Source: an uncultured Acidocella sp.
GTDB taxonomy: Bacteria > Pseudomonadota > Alphaproteobacteria > Acetobacterales > Acetobacteraceae
Direction: 5' to 3'
Assembly: GCF_946222605.1 (NCBI RefSeq)
Contig: NZ_CAMIIE010000007.1
Coordinates: 1 to 64,000, forward strand
Length of the DNA: 64,000 nt
Part shown: positions 1 through 7,412 of the stretch, in pieces
Layout of the letters: every line of letters starts with the position of its first letter
Numbering within the stretch: position 1 is the first letter of the stretch
Program-made: the position numbers and the translations under genes
Notes under the pieces: model-generated
What the model saw: only the letters and a program-made list of their open reading frames with translations
Told to the model about the DNA's origin: nothing
Databases searched by the model: none

Positions 1-243
1 TTCATACCCCGCGCCGCTTAGCGTGCAATTTTTAACAGATCGTGCGGTGACCCCTTTGGCGTGGGCTTCTCGCTCTCGGTGGTGCTGCCCTCCTTCTACG
101 CGTTTTACATGAACTGGCTCGGCGCGCTGGTTCCGGTGGCACTCGCCCCGGTGGTGCTGCTGATGATCGGCGGGGCGATCGGCACGATCGGCGCGCTGAT
201 GGGGCCGGAAACCAAGGATGTTGATTTCGGGCACGAAGATTAA
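1..243 (+). pseudogene. C-terminal end of an MFS-type transporter, cut by the window edge and possibly broken
   Basis: From base 61 the frame reads about 60 residues with two hydrophobic stretches. It ends in GPETKDVDF, a tail typical of proton-coupled metabolite transporters of the major facilitator superfamily. The frame is open back to an in-frame TAG at 19-21, so the segment before base 61 does not continue the protein cleanly. Either the gene carries a small insertion or frameshift here, or the visible ORF is a remnant. It stops 27 bases before the dehydrogenase gene and may have been the uptake gene of that cluster. The family call rests on the tail only. Confidence 0.5.
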
Positions 244-270
244 GTGCTGCCTGGCTAGAAAGGATTAGCT

Positions 271-1164
271 ATGAGTGAAAAACGCATCGGCTTCATCGGC
301 CTCGGCAATATGGGCGGACGGATGACGCGCTGCCTGGTGGCGGCGGGGATCGAGGTTGTCGGGTTCGACGCGAAACCGGGTGCGGCGGACGCTGTCGGCG
401 CCCGCTCGGCAGCTGCGGTGGCCGAGGTGGCGAAGGGGGCAGAGATTATTCTGCTGTCCCTGCCGGACAGCAAGGTGGTGGAAAAGGTGATGGAAGGACC
501 GGAGGGTTTGCTGGCGAATGGCAGAACTGGGCAGATCATTGTCGATCTTTCCACCGCTGCCGCCTCTTCCACCAAGCGTCTGGGCCAACTCTGCAAAGAG
601 AAGGGCATCGCCTACGTGGATGCCGGGATTTCCGGAGGCGCTGCGGCGGCCGAGAAAGGCACGCTGACCTTGATGGTAGGCGGCGATGCGGCGGTGATTG
701 CCGCGCTGGATTGGGTGTTCGCGCCGATTGCCGCCAAGGTGATCAATATGGGCGAAAGCGGTGCCGGCCATACCGCCAAGCTTTTGAATAATTTTCTCAA
801 CGCCGTGAGCCTGGCCGCAACCGCCGAGGTGATGGTGGCGGGCAAGAAGGCGGGGCTGGATCTGCACCGGTTGCTGGATGTGCTGAATGCCTCCAGCGGG
901 GTGAATTTCGCCACGCTGAACCGGTTTCCGAAAATCGTCGATGGCGATTATCTGGAAGGTGGGCTGACCGCCAAGCTGATGACCAAGGATGTTGTGCTCT
1001 ACGGCGATCTTTTGCATGAGCTGGGTGTGGCCTCGCTCAATCTGTCCGGGCCGATGGCGAGCTTTGGCCTCGCCACGGCGCTTGGCTATGGCGATGTGAT
1101 CAGTAACCGCGTCGTCGATGCAATCGGCGATATTTCAGGCGGCGTGCGCCTCAACAGCAAATAA
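271..1164 (+). CDS. NAD(P)-dependent oxidoreductase of the 3-hydroxyisobutyrate dehydrogenase family
   Basis: This 297-residue protein is predicted to oxidise or reduce a beta-hydroxyacid using NAD(P). The N-terminal Rossmann motif GFIGLGNMG is at residues 7-15. The substrate-binding motif DAGISGG lies near residue 118. The GAGHTAKLLNN segment near residue 166 carries the conserved catalytic lysine of the family. The length is typical. It heads a tight group with a cupin, a double-CMD protein and a GntR regulator, so it probably works in a small catabolic pathway. The substrate (3-hydroxyisobutyrate, tartronate semialdehyde or another beta-hydroxyacid) cannot be told from the sequence. Confidence 0.88.
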   Translation: MSEKRIGFIGLGNMGGRMTRCLVAAGIEVVGFDAKPGAADAVGARSAAAVAEVAKGAEIILLSLPDSKVVEKVMEGPEGLLANGRTGQIIVDLSTAAASSTKRLGQLCKEKGIAYVDAGISGGAAAAEKGTLTLMVGGDAAVIAALDWVFAPIAAKVINMGESGAGHTAKLLNNFLNAVSLAATAEVMVAGKKAGLDLHRLLDVLNASSGVNFATLNRFPKIVDGDYLEGGLTAKLMTKDVVLYGDLLHELGVASLNLSGPMASFGLATALGYGDVISNRVVDAIGDISGGVRLNSK

Positions 1165-1174
1165 GGAGTGATCC

Positions 1175-1564
1175 ATGAAGATTATGCGCGGGCGCCATGA
1201 AGGTGCCAAATCCGAAAGCCGCGGCGCCACTTTTACCGGCCAGGTCTGGGCCGACCCGGTGATGCCGACCACCGATAAGGTGACGATCAGCAATGTGTTC
1301 TTCACGCCCGGGGCGCGGACGCATTGGCATACGCATGAGCAGGGGCAGATTTTGCAGGTGGTCTCGGGCCGAGGATTTGTCTGTAAGGAAGGCGAGCCGC
1401 GCCAGGAAATCCGGCCGGGGGATAGCGTGTGGATCCCGGCCGGCGAACGCCATTGGCATGGCGCCGCGCCGGACAGCTTCATGCTGCACACCGCGATTTC
1501 GCTGGGCAAGACCGACTGGGAAAATGCCGTCACCGACCAGGATTACGAAGGAGCCAAAGCATGA
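1175..1564 (+). CDS. Small cupin-domain protein
   Basis: This 129-residue single-domain cupin has the metal-ligand pattern HWHTHEQ near residue 49 and a second histidine segment, ERHWHGA, near residue 92. It therefore probably binds a divalent metal and acts as a small dioxygenase, isomerase or lyase. A good ribosome site (AAGGAG) lies just before the ATG. It starts 10 bases after the dehydrogenase, and its stop overlaps the start of the next gene (ATGA), so the three are co-translated. Cupins of this kind often sit beside carboxymuconolactone-decarboxylase-like proteins. The reaction is unknown. Confidence 0.85.
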   Translation: MKIMRGRHEGAKSESRGATFTGQVWADPVMPTTDKVTISNVFFTPGARTHWHTHEQGQILQVVSGRGFVCKEGEPRQEIRPGDSVWIPAGERHWHGAAPDSFMLHTAISLGKTDWENAVTDQDYEGAKA

Positions 1565-2304
1565 GCGCGGCGTTGAAACAGCAGGTGCAGAGCGCGCACG
1601 GCTATTGGGATGAAAGCCATAGCGCGCTGGAAACCCTCGACCCCGGCTTTCTGGAAGCCTGGCACCGCATGGCGGCGGTGCCGGTGCGGGGGAATCATCT
1701 GGGGCCGAAGCTGCGGGCTTTGGTGGCGTTGAGCGCTTCGGCGGCGGCGACCCATCTCTACGCGCCGGGGATGCGCCGGCAGATCCGCAACGCGCTGGCC
1801 GCAGGGGCGAGCCAGGCGGAGATTATGGAAGTGCTGGAGCTGACCGCGACCCTTGGCATCCATGCCTGCAATATCGGCGTGCCGCTGCTGCTGGAGGTGC
1901 TGGAGGAGGCCGGGCAGCGCAACGGGCCGACGGCGCTGGATGCGCGCCAGAAAAAGCTGAAGGCGGATTTTACCCGTGAGCGCGGCTATTGGCACAGCTT
2001 CTGGGATGGTCTGCTGGAGCTCGATCCGGATCTGTTCGAGGGCTATCTGGATTTCTCCGCCTATCCCTGGCGGCATGGCACGCTGAGCCCGAAGCATAAG
2101 GAATTCATCTATTGTGCCTTCGATGCGGCGGCGACGCATCTCTATGTCTCCGGGCTGAAGATGCACATGAAGAACGCTGTCGGCTACGGCGCCACGGCGG
2201 CGGAGATTATGGAAGTGTTGGAGATTGTCAGCCTGATCGGCATGCATGGTGCCGAGGCGGCGGCGGTGATCCTGCAGGAGGAGCTGGCGCAGCACGCCGG
2301 CTGA
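1561..2304 (+). CDS. Protein with two carboxymuconolactone decarboxylase-like domains
   Basis: This 247-residue protein contains two tandem CMD/AhpD-fold repeats. Each has the pattern AATHLY, then about 10 residues later N-A, then EIMEVLE (near residues 60-100 and 195-230). The redox CxxC of AhpD-type peroxidases is absent (ATHLY stands in its place), so a thiol-peroxidase role is unlikely. A decarboxylase or lactone-handling role fits better. The start is the ATG at 1561, which overlaps the cupin stop. The frame is open further upstream but only through cupin-coding sequence. Its substrate is presumably shared with the neighbouring dehydrogenase (inference). Confidence 0.82.
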   Translation: MSAALKQQVQSAHGYWDESHSALETLDPGFLEAWHRMAAVPVRGNHLGPKLRALVALSASAAATHLYAPGMRRQIRNALAAGASQAEIMEVLELTATLGIHACNIGVPLLLEVLEEAGQRNGPTALDARQKKLKADFTRERGYWHSFWDGLLELDPDLFEGYLDFSAYPWRHGTLSPKHKEFIYCAFDAAATHLYVSGLKMHMKNAVGYGATAAEIMEVLEIVSLIGMHGAEAAAVILQEELAQHAG

Positions 2305-2359
2305 AGGACAGGGTTGCGGCTGAGCCTCAAGCGATGTTACAGCCATAACTCCATCATAT

Positions 2360-2368
2360 TGTCGGACA
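2360..2368. promoter_or_regulatory. Candidate GntR/FadR-type operator TGTC-G-GACA
   Basis: A short perfect inverted repeat (TGTC, one base, GACA) lies nine bases before the proposed start of the GntR gene. FadR-subfamily regulators usually bind short interrupted palindromes of this general shape close to their own gene. Autoregulation is an inference. Confidence 0.4.
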
Positions 2369-2376
2369 GTACGGAG

Positions 2377-3060
2377 ATGAGCGCCAAAATCGAAACCCTG
2401 CAGCCCGATACGCTGCGCCGGCAGGTCGAAAATGCCGTGCGTGAGGCGATCATGTCCGGCCGCTATGCCCCTGGCGAGCGCCTCGTGGAGCGCGAGCTGT
2501 GCGAGGGGCTGGGGGTAAGCCGCACCTCTGTGCGTGAGGCGCTGCGCCGGCTTGAAGCTGAGAAACTGGTGCAGATTATCCCGCATAAGGGGCCGGTGGT
2601 GGCGACCATCACCTTGGAGGAGGCGCGTGAGCTTTATGCCATGCGCGGCTTGCTGGAAGGCTTTGCCGCGCATGAATTCGCCCTGAATGGCAGCAACGCG
2701 GCGCTGGCGGCGTTTTCGGTGGCGGCACAAGGGCTGCGCGCCGCCGCCGCAACCGGCCAGACCGAGGAGGTGCTGCGCGCCAAGGGCAAGCTCTATGAGA
2801 TCATGCTGGGGAGCTGCGGCAACCGGCTGGTGACCGAGATTTTGCAGAGTCTGTTCTCTCGCATCAATCTGCTGCGCGCGACCTCGCTGATGAACCCCAG
2901 CCGGCTGCCGCACAGCTTGGGTGAGATCGAGCAGCTGGCTGCGGCGCTGCAGCGCCGGGATGCGCCGGCGGCACAGGCATTGGCCTCACTGCATGTGGCC
3001 AATGCCTGCACCGTGGCGCTGGAGATGCTGGCGGCGCAGACGGCCCGCCAAGCGTCCTGA
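2377..3060 (+). CDS. GntR-family (FadR subfamily) transcriptional regulator
   Basis: This 227-residue protein has an N-terminal winged helix with the GntR signature (AIMSGRYAPGERLVERELCEGLGVSRTSVREAL is split over residues 25-57). A C-terminal all-helical FCD-type effector domain fills the rest. ATG 2377 is preferred over an in-frame TTG at 2314 because the winged helix begins shortly after it and the upstream codons look non-coding. It lies downstream of the catabolic genes on the same strand and probably controls them in response to a pathway metabolite. Its TGA overlaps the first codon of the IS3 fragment, so IS debris begins exactly at its end. The C-terminus could therefore have been altered, although the length is normal. 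Confidence 0.9.
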   Translation: MSAKIETLQPDTLRRQVENAVREAIMSGRYAPGERLVERELCEGLGVSRTSVREALRRLEAEKLVQIIPHKGPVVATITLEEARELYAMRGLLEGFAAHEFALNGSNAALAAFSVAAQGLRAAAATGQTEEVLRAKGKLYEIMLGSCGNRLVTEILQSLFSRINLLRATSLMNPSRLPHSLGEIEQLAAALQRRDAPAAQALASLHVANACTVALEMLAAQTARQAS

Positions 3061-3179
3061 GCGATTTCGCCTGTGGCGCGATCTGGAACGGCTTTGTCCA
3101 TGTGGCCTTCGTCATCGACATCTTTACCAGATACATCGTCGGCTGGCGGGTCAGCCGTACCGTTCATGTAGGCTTTGCG
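3060..3179 (+). mobile_element. IS3-family transposase fragment (integrase core)
   Basis: Read in the frame of base 3060, this stretch gives a protein segment with DFACGAIWNGF followed by VAFVIDIFTRYIVGWRVSR. That is the start of the DDE integrase core of IS3-type OrfB proteins. There is no start codon before the motif, and similarity stops near 3179. It is a remnant with no catalytic capacity. Confidence 0.8.
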
Positions 3180-3240
3180 CAATACAAGGCCCGCATGACG
3201 GAGCGCTTCGCCTGCGAGACGCAAGGATGCGCTGAACTGA

Positions 3241-3397
3241 TTTGGGCGGTGCCCCCTCTGGGAGCTTCTCAGAATGCTAAAGCGAAAGCGTTGCTCCGCG
3301 GCCCTTTGTCATGTGGTGGCGTGCTGAGTCAGTTGCCAGGGCATGAGTTCGTCGATGCGCGCGCCTGGGGCCATCCATTGATGAGTCGGGTGTGATG
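3241..3397 (-). mobile_element. IS66-family tnpC 3' end remnant
   Basis: On the minus strand the sequence reads TRLINGWP, then after a one-base frameshift ARIDELMPWQLTQ and a stop at 3309-3311. This is the C-terminus typical of IS66 TnpC. The bases beyond the stop (3241-3308), with CCGCGGAGCAACGC, resemble the outer end of IS66 elements. The rest of the element is missing. It abuts the IS256 remnant near 3397. Confidence 0.7.
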
Positions 3398-3680
3398 CTT
3401 CACACGCTTCGTCGATACGCCATTGCGCCGGTTGGGCTGATCCGCCGGCGCTTGCGCACCGGCCTCATAGCCCAGATGCGCTGTCAATTCCGCCCCCAGC
3501 ATCCGCTCCAAGAGCGCGAATCCTCAGCTCCTTCATCAGACCAGCTTCGCCCAGCAGATCCTCAGGCCGCTTGCAGCCCTTCAACAACTCGTCCAGCAAT
3601 TCGTTCGAAATCGTCATCTTTCATGCCCCTCTCAGGAAGCATGGACCAATTCAGACTTACACAGAAGTACGGACACTCTC
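3398..3680 (-). mobile_element. IS256-family transposase 5' remnant with terminal repeat
   Basis: The minus strand from ATG 3618 reads MTISNELLDELLKGCKRPED and then LMKELRIRAL. After one extra base near 3512 it continues ERMLGAELTAHLGYE, the N-terminus of IS256-type (mutator) transposases. The segment before the ATG (about 3641-3680) contains GTCCGTACTTCTGTGTAAG, which looks like the terminal inverted repeat of this family. The frameshift and the loss of the catalytic domain make it dead. It joins the IS66 fragment without a spacer. Confidence 0.8.
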
Positions 3681-3691
3681 GGTGCTAACCG

Positions 3692-3895
3692 TCAGTCCAG
3701 TTGCCCAGCCTCAGACATCGCCACCAAGGTTGGAATATGGGGGCCATACTCGACCGGCTTCCGGGCCTCGGTGGTTGGAACTGCCGCCTTCCCGCCGTCG
3801 ATCAGGCATATCACGCTTCCCACTTTACGAGCTTCCTTCGCATAAATCGCCTTCGCCCGAAGGATAGCCTCTCGGATCTGCTCACTTGATGTGCG
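3692..3895 (-). pseudogene. 5'-truncated unknown reading frame
   Basis: A minus-strand frame of about 66 codons is open from 3895 to a stop at 3692-3694. It has no early start codon, because TAA TGA lie just upstream at about 3896-3901. The peptide looks protein-like, with SEQIREAILRAKAIYAKEAR, then VICLIDGGKAAVP and PVEYGPHIPTLVAMSEAGQ. I do not recognise it. It probably represents the 3' end of a gene whose start was lost when this junction formed. Confidence 0.4.
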
Positions 3896-3950
3896 TCATT
3901 ACACCGGTATCGCACTTGACGCCTCGCCCCGCATCCGCGACGGGTGCCCC

Positions 3951-5228
3951 ATGACACCCGCCGGACAGCTTGCCGCCGCCATCGACCTTCTCGGCCTCAT
4001 CGAGGCCGATCCCCGCCCTGCTGACGCGGTGGCCAACCATTTCTTCCGCACCCGCCGCTTTATCGGCGGCGGCGACCGGCGCGCCGTCTCGGCCCTGGTC
4101 TGGGGGGTTCTGCGCACCCGCCGGCATCTGGGCTGGTGGCTGGATTATCACCGCGCCCCGCATACGCCCCGGCTGCTGCTGGCCGCCCAGGCGCTGTTTT
4201 CCGGCCAAACCCCGGGGAAAATCGCCGCGGCCTTCGTCTCCGGCCGCTACGGGCCGCCGCCGCTGCAGCCCGAGGAAATGGCGCTGCTGGAAAAGCTCTC
4301 CACCCGCACGCTGGAACATCCGGACATGCCGGAAGCGGTGAAATTCGAGATCCCGGACTGGATCCTGCCCAAGCTGCGCGCCCAGTTCGGACCCACCCTT
4401 TCGGACGAAATGGCGGCGATGAACGAGCCGGCGACGCTGGATCTGCGGGTCAACCTGCTGAAAACCGACCGCGAGGGTGCCCGTATGGCCCTGGCCGCCG
4501 AGGGGCTGCGGGCTGAGCTCACCGAATACTCCCCCTGGGGCCTGCGCCTGCGCAACCGCCAGTCCGTCACCACCGGCAAAGCCTTCCAGGACGGGCTGGT
4601 GGAGATCCAGGACGAGGGCAGCCAGCTCATCGCTTTGGCGGTGGATGCCAAGCCCGGCATGCGCGTCGCGGATTTCTGCGCCGGTGCGGGCGGCAAAACC
4701 CTCGCCATCGCCATGGGCATGGCGAATAAGGGCCATATCGTCGCCTGCGACGTCTCGGAACCGCGGCTGGACGGCGCCATCAAGCGACTGCGGCGCGCCG
4801 GGGTGCATAATGCCGAGCGCCATCTGCTTGAACCAGGCGATAAATGGGTGAAGCGCCAGGAGAAGAAATTCGACCGCGTGCTGGTGGACGCCCCCTGCAC
4901 CGGCACCGGCACCTGGCGCCGCAACCCGGACGCCCGCGCCCGCCTCACCGAGACGGATCTGGCCGAGCTGACCGTGAAGCAGGCGGAGATTCTCGACCGC
5001 GCGCAAAAACTGGTGAAGCCGGGCGGAAGACTGGTTTACGCCACCTGCTCCGTGCTGCAAGATGAGAACGAAGCACAGATCGAGGCGTTCATGGCGCGTC
5101 ATCCTGAATTTTCCGTCCTGCCCCTGGAAGCGCCCGAGGCGCTCAAAGGTTCCGCGCATCTGCGCCTCTCCCCGGCCCGCAACGGCACGGACGGGTTCTT
5201 CGCCGCCATCATGGTGCGTGCCGCTTGA
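3951..5228 (+). CDS. rsmB: 16S rRNA m5C967-type methyltransferase (RsmB/NOL1/NOP2/Sun family)
   Basis: This 425-residue protein is predicted to methylate a cytosine of 16S rRNA using S-adenosylmethionine. It has an N-terminal NusB-like RNA-binding part (about residues 1-140) and a C-terminal methyltransferase. The SAM motif DFCAGAGGKT is near residue 241. The DAPCTGTGTW motif, with one conserved cysteine, is near 312. YATCS, with the catalytic cysteine, is near 362. ATG 3951 is preferred to GTG 3891 because the extra codons overlap the unknown remnant and lack family sequence. The GNAT gene overlaps its stop. RsmB versus a related RsmF-like enzyme is not settled by sequence alone. Confidence 0.85.
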   Translation: MTPAGQLAAAIDLLGLIEADPRPADAVANHFFRTRRFIGGGDRRAVSALVWGVLRTRRHLGWWLDYHRAPHTPRLLLAAQALFSGQTPGKIAAAFVSGRYGPPPLQPEEMALLEKLSTRTLEHPDMPEAVKFEIPDWILPKLRAQFGPTLSDEMAAMNEPATLDLRVNLLKTDREGARMALAAEGLRAELTEYSPWGLRLRNRQSVTTGKAFQDGLVEIQDEGSQLIALAVDAKPGMRVADFCAGAGGKTLAIAMGMANKGHIVACDVSEPRLDGAIKRLRRAGVHNAERHLLEPGDKWVKRQEKKFDRVLVDAPCTGTGTWRRNPDARARLTETDLAELTVKQAEILDRAQKLVKPGGRLVYATCSVLQDENEAQIEAFMARHPEFSVLPLEAPEALKGSAHLRLSPARNGTDGFFAAIMVRAA

Positions 5229-5758
5229 TTTCCATACGCCGCGCCCGGTTGTCCGATGCCAGCTTCATTGCCGCTGTGCATGTGGCGACCTGGCGCAGCG
5301 CCTATGCCAATCTGCTGCCTGACGATTATCTCGCCAATCTCTCCCTCAACCGGCTTTGCGCCTATTATGAGCACGGCATCCGCGTCGGCGGCGGGCTGCA
5401 TGTGATCTCCTGCTATGGCGAGCCCGGCGCCCCGCCGATTCTCGGCTTCTCCAGCGCCGCCCGCTGCCGGGAGAAAACCCTGGGCGATGGCGAGATCGAG
5501 ACCCTCTATGTGCATGAGGATTACCGCGACCGCGGGCTGGGCGGGCAGCTGCTGCGCAGCTCCGCCAAGCATCTGGCCCGGCTCGGCTGCCGCTCGGTCT
5601 ATGCCTGGGTGCTGGCTGAGAATCCGTCCCGCTATTTCTACCAGCATCTCGGCGGCAAGCAGATCGCCACCGGCACCACCTGGGTCGGCGGTGAGGAAAT
5701 CCCCCAGATCGCCTTCGCCTGGGACCCGATCGAGACCCTGCTCGACGTAAATGCCTGA
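5225..5758 (+). CDS. GNAT-family N-acetyltransferase
   Basis: This 177-residue acetyl-CoA-dependent acetyltransferase has an N-terminal RRARLSDA opening and an acetyl-CoA binding segment, DRGLGGQLL, near residue 100. YFYQHLGG near residue 138 is typical of the fold's last helix. It starts with TTG inside the rsmB stop region (TTGA overlap), so it is translationally coupled to rsmB. A protein or small amine is the likely acceptor, but the substrate is unknown. Confidence 0.82.
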   Translation: MISIRRARLSDASFIAAVHVATWRSAYANLLPDDYLANLSLNRLCAYYEHGIRVGGGLHVISCYGEPGAPPILGFSSAARCREKTLGDGEIETLYVHEDYRDRGLGGQLLRSSAKHLARLGCRSVYAWVLAENPSRYFYQHLGGKQIATGTTWVGGEEIPQIAFAWDPIETLLDVNA

Positions 5759-5775
5759 ACCGCGCTTCCCCTCTG

Positions 5776-5804
5776 TTGCAAAGCCCCGCGCCCTCCTCTA
5801 GTTG
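5776..5804 (+). promoter_or_regulatory. Candidate promoter of guaA, predicting a leaderless mRNA
   Basis: TTGCAA (5776-5781), a 17-base spacer and TAGTTG (5799-5804) end five bases before the guaA ATG. No ribosome binding site is visible between them. Transcription would start at or next to the start codon. The -10 match is moderate. Confidence 0.4.
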
Positions 5805-5809
5805 GGCGC

Positions 5810-7360
5810 ATGAGCCAGCAAAAAATCCTGATCCTGGACTTCGGCAGCCAGGTGACCCAGCTGATCGCCCGGCGCGTGCGCGAGAGCGGCGTCTATTGCG
5901 AGATCCTCCCCTTCAACGCGGATGTGCAGCGTATGCGCGATTTCGGCGCCGCCGGCATCATCCTCTCCGGTGGCCCGGCCAGCGTGGCCGATGAAGGCAG
6001 CCCCCGCGCCCCGGACTGGGTGTTCGAGAGCGGCCTGCCGGTACTGGGCATCTGCTACGGCCAGATGGCGATGTGCGTGCAGCTGGGCGGCGCGGCCAAG
6101 GGCGCTGAAATCCGCGAATTCGGCCGCGCCCATATCGATGTCGTCGCTGATTGCGAGCTGTTCGAGGGCACCTGGGCCGTCGGCGCGCGCGAGCAGGTCT
6201 GGATGAGCCATGGCGACCATATTTCCGCCCCGCCGCCGGGCTTCAAGACCGTCGCCGTCTCCGAGGGCGCGCCTTACGCCCTCATCGCCAATGACGAGCG
6301 CAAATATTACGGCATGATGTTCCACCCGGAAGTGGTGCACACCCCGCACGGCGCCCAGCTGATCAAGAACTTCACCCACAAGGTCTGCGGCCTCTCCGGC
6401 GACTGGACGATGGCGCGCTTCCGCGAGGCCGAAATCGCCAAAATCCGCGCCCAGGTCGGCACCGGCCGGGTCATTTGCGGCCTCTCCGGCGGCGTGGACA
6501 GCTCGGTTGCCGCCGCGCTGATCCATGAGGCGATCGGCGACCAGCTCACCTGCATCTTCGTCGATCACGGGCTGCTGCGCGCCGGTGAGGCGGATGAGGT
6601 GGTGAAGGTTTTTCGCGACCAGTTCAACATCAAGCTCATCCACCGCGACGCCTCGGATCTGTTCCTGGGCGAGCTGGCCGGCGTGACCGACCCGGAGCGC
6701 AAGCGCAAGATCATCGGCAAGCTCTTCATCGACGTGTTCGATGAGGAAGCCTCGAAGATCGGCGGCGCGGAATTCCTGGCCCAGGGCACGCTCTATCCGG
6801 ACGTGATCGAGAGCGTCTCGGCGCTGGGCGGCCCCTCCGTCACCATCAAATCCCACCATAATGTCGGCGGCCTGCCCGACTATATGAAGCTGAAGCTGGT
6901 GGAGCCGCTGCGCGAGCTGTTCAAGGACGAGGTGCGTGAGCTTGGCCGCGAGCTTGGCCTGCCCGAGACCATCGTCGGCCGCCACCCCTTCCCCGGCCCG
7001 GGCCTGGCCATCCGCGTGCTGGGCGCGGTCAGCCGCGAATCCGTCGCCATCCTGCAGAAGGCGGATGCGATCTATCTGGAAGAGATCCGCGCCGCCGGGC
7101 TCTATGACGCGATCTGGCAGGCTTTCGCGGTGCTGCTGCCGGTGAAATCCGTGGGCGTGATGGGCGATGGCCGCACCTACGACCAGGTCTGCGCCCTGCG
7201 CGCCGTCACCAGCACAGACGGCATGACCGCCGATGTCTACGCCTTCGACATCAATTTCCTCTCCCGTGTGGCCGGGCGTATCGTCAACGAGGTGCGCGGC
7301 ATCAACCGGGTGACTTACGACATCACCTCAAAGCCACCTGGGACGATTGAGTGGGAATGA
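5810..7360 (+). CDS. guaA: GMP synthase (glutamine-hydrolysing)
   Basis: This 516-residue full-length enzyme converts XMP to GMP with ATP and glutamine in the cytosol. The N-terminal class I amidotransferase domain has catalytic Cys82 in GICYGQM and His172/Glu174 in FHPEV. The ATP-pyrophosphatase P-loop LSGGVDSS is near residue 226. The C-terminal dimerisation domain ends with the conserved TYDITSKPPGTIEWE. It stands alone between a candidate leaderless promoter and a strong bidirectional terminator. Confidence 0.97.
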   Translation: MSQQKILILDFGSQVTQLIARRVRESGVYCEILPFNADVQRMRDFGAAGIILSGGPASVADEGSPRAPDWVFESGLPVLGICYGQMAMCVQLGGAAKGAEIREFGRAHIDVVADCELFEGTWAVGAREQVWMSHGDHISAPPPGFKTVAVSEGAPYALIANDERKYYGMMFHPEVVHTPHGAQLIKNFTHKVCGLSGDWTMARFREAEIAKIRAQVGTGRVICGLSGGVDSSVAAALIHEAIGDQLTCIFVDHGLLRAGEADEVVKVFRDQFNIKLIHRDASDLFLGELAGVTDPERKRKIIGKLFIDVFDEEASKIGGAEFLAQGTLYPDVIESVSALGGPSVTIKSHHNVGGLPDYMKLKLVEPLRELFKDEVRELGRELGLPETIVGRHPFPGPGLAIRVLGAVSRESVAILQKADAIYLEEIRAAGLYDAIWQAFAVLLPVKSVGVMGDGRTYDQVCALRAVTSTDGMTADVYAFDINFLSRVAGRIVNEVRGINRVTYDITSKPPGTIEWE

Positions 7361-7374
7361 TACAGAACTGAACA

Positions 7375-7410
7375 AAACGGGCCGGGGACATCATTCCCGG
7401 CCCGTTTTTC
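7375..7410. terminator. Strong bidirectional intrinsic terminator
   Basis: A perfect 12-bp stem (AAACGGGCCGGG at 7375-7386, CCCGGCCCGTTT at 7396-7407) with a 9-base loop is followed by T residues on the plus strand and preceded by A residues. It can end guaA from the left and the efflux operon from the right. Confidence 0.9.
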
Positions 7411-7412
7411 AT

